Shown here one piece after another: positions 1 to 6,480 of a stretch of DNA of 7,356 nucleotides. Each line of letters starts with the position of its first letter. The stretch's first letter is position 1. Origin of the DNA: Bacteroidia bacterium (lineage in GTDB: Bacteria > Bacteroidota > Bacteroidia > Bacteroidales > CAJPTX01); contig CAJPTV010000107.1 of NCBI GenBank assembly GCA_905373665.1, forward strand, positions 1-7,356, in the 5' to 3' direction. The notes under the pieces were generated by a model. It did not search any database. It was not told where the DNA came from and saw only the letters and a program-made list of their open reading frames with translations. A program made the translations under genes and the position numbers.

Positions 1-2193
1 ATTTACATCCGTATCGGCAACACTGCTCCAAATGCGGATAATTATACCCTAACCGCGGTCAAAGTCAACGGTGTGCCGATTACGGAAAAGGACGGAGATT
101 TCTACCTCTATAAGGTCACCGCAGATGTGACCTCTATTACGGCGGAGTTTACCCCGAAGCCTACTTATACAGTTACTTATCAAGCTTCGCAGCCCCCAGC
201 TTCTCTTGAAGTGACGAAGCGCATTGGCGGCGCTGCCGTCTCTTCTGGCGCTACCGTTGTTGAGGGCACAGAGCTCGTTTTAACCCCTTCGGTGGATCCG
301 CCTCTGGTGGTGAAAAAAGTCTTGGTGACCTTCGAGGGAGAAACCCCTACGCTCATCACCCCCGATGCGAGCTACAAGTATATTGTCAAGGTCACAAAGA
401 ACATTACGGCCATTACGGTAGAGACGGGGAGTGCCACAAAGTACAAAGTCTCTTTCCAGACGGAGGGGAAAATTAAGTACTTGGTGAAAAAGGACGATGC
501 TACAAAAACAACTCTTGAAAACGGTGCGGAGGTCGAGGACGGCACAAAGATCTTAGTCGAGGTGACGTTCCGCAAGGTGCCGACGGCGATGCCACAAGAT
601 GTGGTGATTAAGCGTGCGAATCCGAATTATACCGAGGGGTCTTCCCAGCCGAAGCATTTCCTTGAGAGTATTCTTACCAAGGTCATTAACGATGGAGGAA
701 ATACCTATTATTGGTATGTGGTGCATAGCGATGTGACAGTACAGGCTTATTTCGATGAGCTCGATTTGCCACTCTTGAGCTTCGCCTTTGCTAGTAAGCC
801 AGGGGAGTATACTCTCGAGGCGCACGTGGGGAGTCCGAAAGGTAAGGAACTCACGGAGGGGCAGATTTATAACTATCCGTCGGGGACGCTCTTCTATGTC
901 AAAGTGACTCTAGACCCCTCTAAGGATCATCATAGTATCGCCCACACGTTTATCAATGGGGTTGAAACGCCGTTGGAAAAACAAGGGGAGTGGTATGTGG
1001 TGCCCCTGCGTGGTGATATCTTGAATATTTCGTTTGAACTTCAAGAGATTTCCTCTTCGATGTCCTTACTTACCTACAGTGACCCTGTCGGTGCGGAGCT
1101 TAAGATTTATAATCAGGGAGGACAGCTTGTTCCTAGTGGTTCGCAGATGCCGCAGGGTGCGGAGCTCTTTGCGGCCGTCTCAGATGCGGGAGCTAAGCTC
1201 TTTTCAATGCTCACGGTAAACGGTTTGGTAAGCCTTCCGCCTTTTCTCTCGCAGCAGCATGGTCGAAAAGGGATGGTGTTCAAAATGAGCAATGAGTTAA
1301 AGACAGAGGTGGTGGCTTATGTCGCAGAACCATTGCCAGAAGAGGCACAGTCTTACTTCATTACGGTAGAGAAGCCGTTGAATGGAACACTGAAGCTCCG
1401 ACGTCGCCCAGATTTAACCGATATCATCGGTGCAGGCGAGACGAAGAAGGCGCGCATAGGTGAGGAGTTCGAGTTGAATACGCAGTACGTTGATGAGAAT
1501 TACGAGCTCGTAAGTAACTCTATAGCACAGTACATCACGATTGACCCCGTACTGCATACTCCGATCTTTACAGTGCCTACGTTACCTGCAGGGGTAAATC
1601 ATATCCGTGTGGTGTTGGTATATGCACAGAAACGTCCCACATTCGAGATCTTTTGGACACAGACGAGCGGAGGTTTCGTCTCTGCGGTAAACACTTCGGC
1701 TGGTGATGCAAATGTGCCCCTGAATGCGAAGGTGCCGCAAGGAGATTATATCCGTTATCGTCTCAATGCCAATGCGGGGTATCAGATCAAACAGTGTATT
1801 GTCAACGGAGAGTCGCTGGTTACGGGGACGGTAACCAGTTACGAATCGGTGTTCCGTATGGAGTCGAACCTATCGATTCTCGCCTCTTTTGAGCCAGATC
1901 CGACACTCCCGAACAAACCAGATGACCCCACGAAGCCCACTGGGGTGGAGGATGTCCCTGAGTTGGCGGGTGTTACGGTTGTTCCTAATCCGTTTACGAC
2001 ACAGCTTTACCTCCGAGGAGTTTCGATGCCTGACTTGCGTTACGAACTGCTTGATGCGCAGGGGGGAGTCGTTTCGAGTGGCTTGCTCGCTACAGAACAG
2101 ATGATTCAAACTGCACATCTACCTTCGGGGCTTTACCTCTTGCGTGTCGTGATGCCAGATGGTCGGAGCAAGACCTATAGAGTGGTGAAGTAG
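1..2193 (+). CDS. T9SS-secreted multi-repeat surface protein, 3' part (5' end outside window)
   Basis: The frame is open from the first base, so this is the C-terminal 730 residues of a longer protein; the GTG at 73 is an internal valine, not a start. I see about seven divergent modules of roughly 90-110 residues with a common plan: a Y-x-V or similar opening strand, an S/P-x-G turn followed by E/Q-G-x-x-L, sometimes a V/I-N-G turn, and a closing strand such as ITAEF or ILASF. Boundaries are about 1-54, 55-146, 147-255, 256-350, 351-449, 450-544 and 545-633. They resemble divergent InlB B-repeat (Listeria-Bacteroides type) domains. A proline/threonine-rich linker (634-655) leads to a T9SS type A sorting domain (656-730) with VVPNPF near its start, a D-x-x-G turn, LPSGLYLLRV and a basic end, RVVK. 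I noticed only one cysteine (C599). The T9SS exports such proteins across the outer membrane and usually anchors them to the surface. No catalytic domain is visible here; an enzymatic or adhesive head could lie upstream. Two stops in tandem (TAG TAA) end it. Class confidence is high, function unknown. Confidence 0.9.
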   Translation: MYIRIGNTAPNADNYTLTAVKVNGVPITEKDGDFYLYKVTADVTSITAEFTPKPTYTVTYQASQPPASLEVTKRIGGAAVSSGATVVEGTELVLTPSVDPPLVVKKVLVTFEGETPTLITPDASYKYIVKVTKNITAITVETGSATKYKVSFQTEGKIKYLVKKDDATKTTLENGAEVEDGTKILVEVTFRKVPTAMPQDVVIKRANPNYTEGSSQPKHFLESILTKVINDGGNTYYWYVVHSDVTVQAYFDELDLPLLSFAFASKPGEYTLEAHVGSPKGKELTEGQIYNYPSGTLFYVKVTLDPSKDHHSIAHTFINGVETPLEKQGEWYVVPLRGDILNISFELQEISSSMSLLTYSDPVGAELKIYNQGGQLVPSGSQMPQGAELFAAVSDAGAKLFSMLTVNGLVSLPPFLSQQHGRKGMVFKMSNELKTEVVAYVAEPLPEEAQSYFITVEKPLNGTLKLRRRPDLTDIIGAGETKKARIGEEFELNTQYVDENYELVSNSIAQYITIDPVLHTPIFTVPTLPAGVNHIRVVLVYAQKRPTFEIFWTQTSGGFVSAVNTSAGDANVPLNAKVPQGDYIRYRLNANAGYQIKQCIVNGESLVTGTVTSYESVFRMESNLSILASFEPDPTLPNKPDDPTKPTGVEDVPELAGVTVVPNPFTTQLYLRGVSMPDLRYELLDAQGGVVSSGLLATEQMIQTAHLPSGLYLLRVVMPDGRSKTYRVVK
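1966..2190 (+). other. T9SS type A C-terminal sorting domain (Por secretion tail)
   Basis: This 75-residue tail is the export signal of the first protein. It follows the known pattern of Bacteroidota Por-system tails: V-x-P-N-P near the start, alternating hydrophobic strands (QLYLRGV, RYELLDAQG), L-x-x-G-x-Y-x-L-x-V (LPSGLYLLRV), then a G-x-x-K turn and a final V-V-K. In known cargo the domain is removed by the PorU sortase and the protein is attached to A-LPS or left soluble; which applies here cannot be read from the sequence. Confidence 0.9.
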
Positions 2194-2204
2194 TAAGTAC
2201 TTTT

Positions 2205-2257
2205 AGAGAAGGAGTGCCGAGTTGCGATAGGATGTCGTAACTCGGCACTCCTTCTTT
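2205..2257 (+). terminator. Rho-independent terminator after the T9SS cargo gene
   Basis: Bases 2205-2227 pair with 2235-2257 to give a 23-bp stem with two G-U wobbles (2224-2238 and 2206-2256) and a 7-nt loop. The 3' arm ends in a T-rich stretch (CTTCTTTTCT). It starts 11 nt after the stop codon, as expected for the end of this transcript. The core arm GGAGTGCC also occurs in the terminator at 6392-6424. Confidence 0.85.
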
Positions 2258-2315
2258 TCTCCCCTTCCACCCCTATTACACGTCTGGCGTGAGGAGCTAT
2301 ATACAATATCTTATG

Positions 2316-2323
2316 TAGCTTTG
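2316..2323 (+). promoter_or_regulatory. Candidate Bacteroidota -7 element for speA (TAGCTTTG)
   Basis: TAGCTTTG matches the TAnnTTTG form of the -7 box used by the Bacteroidota primary sigma factor. It lies 43 nt before the first possible speA ATG and downstream of the preceding terminator. I find no convincing TTTG or TTG at the usual -33 distance (about 19-21 nt upstream), so the call rests on one box and its placement. Confidence 0.5.
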
Positions 2324-2366
2324 CCATCGAATCTTGGGGCGGCGTGCCCACTAATTTGGTGCAAAG

Positions 2367-4271
2367 ATGGCGATGCGCAAGTGGCAGATCGAAGACTCGG
2401 AAGAGCTCTACAATATCAATGGCTGGGGAGGCGACTACTTCTCTATCAATGCTAAGGGCAATGTCGAGGTGAGACCTCACCCCGAGTGCGTGGGCGTAGA
2501 CCTCAAAGAACTTATTGACGAGCTTACGATACGCGACGTCAGTGTACCCCTCCTACTACGCTTTACCGACATCCTCAATAGCCGTATTGAGGGCATGAAC
2601 AACTGCTTTAAGGCTGCTGCCGAAGAGTACGGATTTCACGGGCAGAACTTCGTCATCTACCCCATCAAGGTCAACCAAATGAGACCCGTCGTGGAGGAGA
2701 TCGTCGCCCACGGCAAGAAGTTCAACATCGGGCTCGAGGCGGGAAGCAAACCCGAACTACACGCCGTAATCGCCCTCAATACCGACAGCGACTCCCTCAT
2801 TATATGCAACGGCTATAAAGACGAGGACTACGTCGAACTCGCCCTCCTAGCCCAAAAGATGGGACGAAGCATCTACATCGTCGTCGAAAAACCCAACGAA
2901 CTACGCCTCATTGTTGAAATTGCCGAACGCCTCAAGGTAAAGCCCAACATCGGATTTCGTATCAAACTCGCTAGCTCCGGCAGCGGTAAATGGGAAGATA
3001 GCGGCGGCGACGTCAGCAAGTTCGGCTTAACCTCTACTCAACTCCTCGACGCCGTGCAGTTCCTCCAAGACCGCAATATGCTCGACGCCCTAAAGCTTCT
3101 CCATTTCCACATCGGAAGCCAAGTGACCAAAATACGGCGCATCAAGCTCGCCATCGAGGAGGCGGCACAGTTCTTCGTCCAACTCTCCAAACTCGGCTGC
3201 CACGTAGACTTTGTCGACATCGGCGGTGGACTAGGCGTAGACTACGACGGGACACGCTCCCCCAACAGTGCCAGCTCGATGAACTACAGCATCCAAGAGT
3301 ATGTCAACGACGCCATCAGCACCATCGTCGACGCAAGCAACAAGAACGGACTCCCACACCCGAACATCATTACCGAGTCTGGGCGTGCCATCACCGCACA
3401 CCATTCCGTACTCCTCTTCGAGGTCATGGAGAGCGCAACACCCCCCGATTGGGACAAAAGCGAAGAACCGCCCACAGAAGAAGCACACGACCTTGTACGA
3501 GAAATGTACGCCATCTACCAAGATATCAACATCTCAAGCTTCTTGGAAAGTTGGCACGACACGCAGCAAATCCGCGAAGAGATCCTCGACTCCTTCCCAC
3601 GGGGGCACGTCGACCTCAAAACGCGCGCCCAAGTAGAATGCCTCTTCTGGGCAATTGCACGAAAGGTGCTCACCCTAGGAGGAACGCTCAAGCACCTCCC
3701 CGAGGAACTGAACGACCTCCCCAAGATGTTAGCAGACAAGTACTTCTGCAATTTCTCCCTCTTCCAGTCCTTGCCAGACTCATGGGCTATTGACCAAATC
3801 TTCCCCATTATGCCCATCCACCGCTTAGACGAAAAGCCCGAGCGAAACGCAACCCTACAAGACATCACCTGCGACTCGGACGGTAAGATCGAGAACTTCA
3901 TATCTACCTCAAACCGAGCCTATTACCTCCCCGTGCACACCCTCAAGCCCGGCGAGCCCTACTACATTGCCGTCTTCCTCGTAGGCGCCTATCAAGAGAT
4001 TTTGGGCGACCTCCACAACCTCTTCGGCGACACCAACGCCGTGCACATCTCGGTCACCTCCCGAGGCTATCACATCGACCAAGTCATTGACGGCGAGTCC
4101 GTTGCCGAGGTGCTCGACTACGTGCAGTATGACGCCAAGAAGCTCGTCCGCTCCGTCGAGTCATGGGTTTCCTCCTCCATCAAGCGGGGGCTCATTACCC
4201 CGACCGAAGGCAAGGAGTTCCTCTCCAATTACCGCTCCGGACTCTACGGCTATACCTATCTCGAACGCTAG
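2367..4271 (+). CDS. speA: Biosynthetic arginine decarboxylase (SpeA)
   Basis: This PLP enzyme converts L-arginine to agmatine plus CO2, the first step of the arginine route to putrescine and spermidine; it acts in the cytoplasm. The 634-residue product is close to the E. coli enzyme in length and aligns along its whole extent as I recall that sequence. Visible motifs: NGWGGDYFSIN at the N-terminus; YPIKVNQ with the PLP-binding lysine K101; GLEAGSKPEL (122-131); SGSGKWEDSGGDVSKFG (204-220); LHFHIGSQ (245-252); the phosphate-binding GGGLGVDYDGT (286-296); TESGRAITAHH (336-346); a helical insertion typical of this family (about 360-480); and CDSDG (502-506), whose cysteine completes the active site across the dimer. 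Nothing essential is missing. A second ATG at 2373 would give MRKWQIED and may be the true start; no Shine-Dalgarno decides between them. It heads an apparent operon with the tatD-like gene and tcdA. Confidence 0.96.
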   Translation: MAMRKWQIEDSEELYNINGWGGDYFSINAKGNVEVRPHPECVGVDLKELIDELTIRDVSVPLLLRFTDILNSRIEGMNNCFKAAAEEYGFHGQNFVIYPIKVNQMRPVVEEIVAHGKKFNIGLEAGSKPELHAVIALNTDSDSLIICNGYKDEDYVELALLAQKMGRSIYIVVEKPNELRLIVEIAERLKVKPNIGFRIKLASSGSGKWEDSGGDVSKFGLTSTQLLDAVQFLQDRNMLDALKLLHFHIGSQVTKIRRIKLAIEEAAQFFVQLSKLGCHVDFVDIGGGLGVDYDGTRSPNSASSMNYSIQEYVNDAISTIVDASNKNGLPHPNIITESGRAITAHHSVLLFEVMESATPPDWDKSEEPPTEEAHDLVREMYAIYQDINISSFLESWHDTQQIREEILDSFPRGHVDLKTRAQVECLFWAIARKVLTLGGTLKHLPEELNDLPKMLADKYFCNFSLFQSLPDSWAIDQIFPIMPIHRLDEKPERNATLQDITCDSDGKIENFISTSNRAYYLPVHTLKPGEPYYIAVFLVGAYQEILGDLHNLFGDTNAVHISVTSRGYHIDQVIDGESVAEVLDYVQYDAKKLVRSVESWVSSSIKRGLITPTEGKEFLSNYRSGLYGYTYLER

Positions 4272-4939
4272 TGAGGGCTGTGATTTGTGCCAAAAAGGTG
4301 CTTCTTGACTTCCATACGCACAACCGAACCCAGCAGGTAAATCCCGAAGCGATAGCAAGTTACTCACTCTCGGACGTCGCCCAACGTCCCCTCGGGCAGC
4401 CCTTTATCGTTGGACTACACCCTTGGGAAACCCTCCGCCCCGAGGCCGAGCAATGGGTTGTGCACGCCCTGCTTACCTACTTGCAAGAGCCCGATTGTCT
4501 CGCACTCGGCGAGGTCGGGCTCGATAGGCTGCGGGGAGCGTCCATTGTCCAACAAAACGTTCTTTTAGCACAACAATTGGAGCTCGCACGCCCCCTGCAC
4601 AAACCCGTCGTGCTACACTGTGTACGCGCATGGAGCGAACTGCGCCAAGCCCTACGCGCGTACCCTTACCCGAAGGCCGTGCACGGCTTTGTGGGAAAAG
4701 AGGGGGTGTTGAAAGAGCTTTTGGACGATGGATGGTATATCTCCATAAAACGCCCCAAATCCTCGCTTCTTGCCCTCATTCCACCCGAACGTCTACTCTT
4801 GGAAACAGATGATACCACGACGCCTATTCAGGCGATTTATGCCGATACTGCACGCGTCCTCGGATGCGACGTCGCAGCGCTTCAGCAGCAGGTCGCGGAG
4901 AATATTCAACGTTTTTTAGCGCACAACACATGCCAGTAG
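4271..4939 (+). CDS. Compact TatD-family metal-dependent hydrolase
   Basis: TatD proteins are TIM-barrel metal-dependent hydrolases; characterised members are 3'-5' DNA/RNA exonucleases, and the natural substrate of this one is unknown. The full ligand set is visible, numbering from GTG 4271 (222 aa): HTH (H15, H17), GLHPWE (H50), ALGEVGLD (E81), VVLHCVRAW (H116), AVHGF (H138) and LLLETDD (D180). QQLELARPLHKPV (101-113) matches the family's conserved helix. It is about 40 residues shorter than E. coli TatD (about 260), with a short segment between the last histidine and ETD, so it belongs to a compact branch seen in Bacteroidota. The start is uncertain: there is no ATG in range, and the in-frame GTGs are 4271 (sharing the G of the speA stop, TAGTG), 4280 and 4298; the last would give MLLDFHTH, a family-like beginning. 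The upstream ATG at 4163 lies deep inside speA and is unlikely. Translation is probably coupled to speA. Confidence 0.88.
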   Translation: MRAVICAKKVLLDFHTHNRTQQVNPEAIASYSLSDVAQRPLGQPFIVGLHPWETLRPEAEQWVVHALLTYLQEPDCLALGEVGLDRLRGASIVQQNVLLAQQLELARPLHKPVVLHCVRAWSELRQALRAYPYPKAVHGFVGKEGVLKELLDDGWYISIKRPKSSLLALIPPERLLLETDDTTTPIQAIYADTARVLGCDVAALQQQVAENIQRFLAHNTCQ

Positions 4940-5679
4940 CTCAGTGGCAAGACAGAACCCTCCTATGCGTCGGAGAGGAACGAATGGAGCGCCTCCGCTC
5001 CGCCCACGTACTCGTCGCCGGGCTCGGGGGCGTCGGCGGAGCTGCCGCTGAAATGTTGGCAAGAGCCGGGGTAGGGGAGTTGACCCTCGTCGACGCTGAC
5101 CAGATTCACCCCACCAACATCAACCGCCAGCTCCTCGCCCTACATTCCAACGTCGGGGCGTTAAAAGTCGAGGTCGCCGCACAGCGCATCAGGGACATCA
5201 ATCCCGACATCATCCTACACCCACGCCCCATTTACCTACAGGGCGAAGTCCTTGACGAGCTTGTAGCACAGCCCTTTGCCGCCATCATCGACGCCATTGA
5301 CACCATTGCCCCCAAGACCTTTCTGATTAAAAACGCTCTCTTAGCAGGCACCCCCCTCGTGAGCTCCATGGGAGCGGGCGCGAAGTTTGACCCCAATGCC
5401 ATCCGCGTGGGCTCGTTTTGGAAGAGCAATTACTGCCATCTCGCGCGCACCATACGCCGTCGCCTTCGCAAACTCCGTATCGAAGGGCTGGAGGAAAAAG
5501 ACTTCCTCGCCGTTTACTCCACCGAGCTCTGCGACGAAGCCGCCTTCGAGGCCGTAGAGGGCGAACAGAACAAGAAAACACGCGCTGGCGTACTCTCCTA
5601 CATTCCCAACATCTTCGGCTGCATGGCGGCAGGAGCAGCTATTAACCTTATCCTTGCCCCACCCTCTCAAGAGGACTAA
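4930..5679 (+). CDS. tcdA: tRNA threonylcarbamoyladenosine dehydratase (TcdA, ThiF/E1-like)
   Basis: TcdA uses ATP to cyclise t6A37 of ANN-decoding tRNAs to ct6A, improving decoding fidelity; it is a homodimeric E1-like adenylating enzyme. From ATG 4930 the product is 249 aa, near the usual 250-270. Visible features: the family's N-terminal pattern DRTLLCVGEERMERL (8-22); a nucleotide-binding VLVAGLGGVGG (27-37); LTLVDAD (51-57); NINRQ (63-67) with the ATP-contacting arginine; ALKVEVAAQRIRDINP (77-92); IIDAIDTIAPK (119-129), whose aspartates sit where E1-like proteins bind Mg-ATP; and SSMGAGAKFDP (145-155). A basic stretch at 174-183 (TIRRRLRKLR) fits tRNA contact (inference). It overlaps the upstream gene by 10 nt, so the two are almost certainly co-translated. 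The ATG at 4930 fits the family N-terminus better than the earlier in-frame start at 4864. Other ThiF-family roles (ThiF, MoeB) are less likely: I see no CxxC zinc pairs. Confidence 0.9.
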   Translation: MPVAQWQDRTLLCVGEERMERLRSAHVLVAGLGGVGGAAAEMLARAGVGELTLVDADQIHPTNINRQLLALHSNVGALKVEVAAQRIRDINPDIILHPRPIYLQGEVLDELVAQPFAAIIDAIDTIAPKTFLIKNALLAGTPLVSSMGAGAKFDPNAIRVGSFWKSNYCHLARTIRRRLRKLRIEGLEEKDFLAVYSTELCDEAAFEAVEGEQNKKTRAGVLSYIPNIFGCMAAGAAINLILAPPSQED

Positions 5680-5706
5680 ATTTACCCTCTCTAAAGAATC
5701 AATATA

Positions 5707-5761
5707 AAATAGCCACTTTCGGTGATTGTATACTCGGTATAAATAGCCGACCTTTGCGGTG
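5707..5761 (+). repeat. Imperfect direct repeat across the flavodoxin promoter
   Basis: AAATAGCCACTTTCGGTG (5707-5724) recurs as AAATAGCCGACCTTTGCGGTG (5741-5761); the second copy carries three extra bases. The copies start 34 nt apart, about three helical turns, and the second includes the -7 box. This could be a pair of sites for a regulator or a relic of a duplicated promoter. The shared 8-mer AAATAGCC is exact. Confidence 0.6.
5725..5756 (+). promoter_or_regulatory. Candidate promoter of the flavodoxin gene
   Basis: ATTG at 5725-5728 fits a -33 element and GACCTTTG at 5749-5756 fits the -7 form TAnnTTTG with one mismatch (G for T); the spacer is 20 nt, the expected distance. The predicted start of transcription is near 5763, giving a leader of about 20 nt before ATG 5782. 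The spacer contains the palindrome TATACTCGGTATA (5729-5741), a candidate operator. Confidence 0.55.
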
Positions 5762-5781
5762 TACAAATCAATACCACAACA

Positions 5782-6282
5782 ATGGAAAAGGTAGGAATTT
5801 TCTTTGGCTCAAGCACCGGTAACACCGAGAATATCGCAAACCAGTTGAAGGGGCTTTTGGGCACAGCAGAGGTCTTCAATGTAGCAGACACAAAGCCCGA
5901 AAAGATGGCTGAGTTCACCAACATCATTCTAGGTACTTCGACCTGGGGCGTAGGCGACCTCCAAGACGATATGATTGAGTTTGCCGAGGGCATCGCTGGC
6001 GTAGACCTCAAGGGTAAAGTGGTGGCACTCTACGGTCTAGGTGACCAATCTGGTTATGGCGACACCTACTGCGACGGTATGGGCGAACTATATCAAAAGT
6101 TGCAAGGCAAGGGCTGCAAGATCGTAGGTTTCGTATCCACTGAAGGGTATGACTTCTCTGCATCTAAGGCTGCTGAAGGTAGCGAGTTCGTAGGCTTGGC
6201 GCTTGACCAGATGAATCAAGACGACAAGACCGAAGAGCGTCTCAACGCTTGGGTAGCTGAACTTAAGAAGCAATTCGCATAA
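5782..6282 (+). CDS. fldA: Long-chain flavodoxin
   Basis: Flavodoxins are small cytoplasmic FMN proteins that carry electrons at low potential and often replace ferredoxin when iron is scarce. The 166-residue product has the FMN-phosphate loop GSSTGNTENIA (9-19), the first isoalloxazine loop GTSTWGVGDLQDD (51-63) with the stacking tryptophan W55, and the second loop GLGDQSGYGDTYCDGMG (85-101) with the stacking tyrosine Y92. The 20-residue insertion that defines long-chain flavodoxins is present around 119-140 (STEGYDFSASKA), and the tail GLALDQMNQDDKTEERLNAWVAELKKQF closely matches cyanobacterial and enterobacterial FldA. The gene has a less C-rich, more G-balanced coding strand than its neighbours, consistent with high expression. 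It stands alone with its own promoter region upstream; the next clear terminator is at 6392-6424. Confidence 0.97.
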   Translation: MEKVGIFFGSSTGNTENIANQLKGLLGTAEVFNVADTKPEKMAEFTNIILGTSTWGVGDLQDDMIEFAEGIAGVDLKGKVVALYGLGDQSGYGDTYCDGMGELYQKLQGKGCKIVGFVSTEGYDFSASKAAEGSEFVGLALDQMNQDDKTEERLNAWVAELKKQFA

Positions 6283-6341
6283 CCGAAAACCTCGGGGGGG
6301 CAAATACGATGCTCCCTCTTCTATAGGGGCGCTCTTGACTT

Positions 6342-6369
6342 TTGACAATTTTCTCTCAAATGATACAAT
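6342..6369 (+). promoter_or_regulatory. Sigma70-like promoter between flavodoxin and DUF2023 genes
   Basis: TTGACA (6342-6347) and TACAAT (6364-6369) are separated by 16 nt, and the -10 box is preceded by TG-n (6361-6363), an extended -10. This is close to the E. coli consensus, which is unusual in a Bacteroidota setting where TTTG/TAnnTTTG is typical; TTTG at 6341-6344 could also serve as a -33. The predicted start is near 6376, only about 16 nt before a terminator hairpin. It may drive a short RNA, a read-through transcript into the DUF2023 gene, or be fortuitous. Confidence 0.4.
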
Positions 6370-6391
6370 GTCTTAGGTTTTAAGCGTTGGG

Positions 6392-6424
6392 AGTGCCTGA
6401 CCCGAAAGGGTTGGGCACTTTTTT
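6392..6424 (+). terminator. Rho-independent terminator with GAAA tetraloop
   Basis: Bases 6392-6403 pair with 6408-6419 over 12 bp, two of them G-U wobbles, closed by a GAAA (GNRA) tetraloop and followed by a T run ending at 6424. It lies 110 nt after the flavodoxin stop and 57 nt before the DUF2023 start, so it can end the flavodoxin transcript, and it can also act on any RNA started at 6376. Confidence 0.85.
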
Positions 6425-6480
6425 ACAACGACTCTCAAATCCTCTTATACGGTTATCTACATCTAAAAATCACTCCCATC

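Noticed and set aside
73..75. GTG at 73 as the start of the first gene
   Set aside because: The same frame is open back to base 1 and encodes sequence that fits the preceding half of a repeat module (IYIRIGNTAP... to VKVNG), so the gene continues upstream of the window.
2319..2366. Inverted repeat CTTTGC (2319-2324) / GCAAAG (2361-2366) before speA as a start-hiding hairpin
   Set aside because: The left arm overlaps the predicted -7 box and would not be in the transcript; six bases over 36 nt is weak.
3231..3901. Long open frames on the - strand opposite speA (3231-3521, 3284-3514, 3515-3901)
   Set aside because: They lie wholly opposite a conserved enzyme, show no recognisable domain, and arise from its codon bias.
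4163..4270. ATG 4163 as the start of the tatD-like gene
   Set aside because: It would overlap speA by 109 nt and add an N-terminus unlike TatD proteins, which begin a few residues before the HxH motif.
4864..4929. In-frame start at 4864 for tcdA
   Set aside because: The added residues (MRRRSASAAGRG...) do not look like the family; ATG 4930 gives the usual TcdA beginning and a simple 10-nt overlap.
4930..5001. tRNA-like sequence: GTAGCTCAGTGGC near 4937 followed by a perfect GGAGCG/CGCTCC hairpin at 4986-5001
   Set aside because: It resembles a tRNA D-arm box, but the D-stem does not close, no T-arm consensus (GTTCGAATC-like) follows at the right distance, and the stretch codes for the conserved start of TcdA.
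6294..6300. Run of seven G after the flavodoxin gene as a phase-variable tract
   Set aside because: It is short, lies 12-18 nt after the stop codon and outside any promoter spacing I can identify, so a switching role is not supported.
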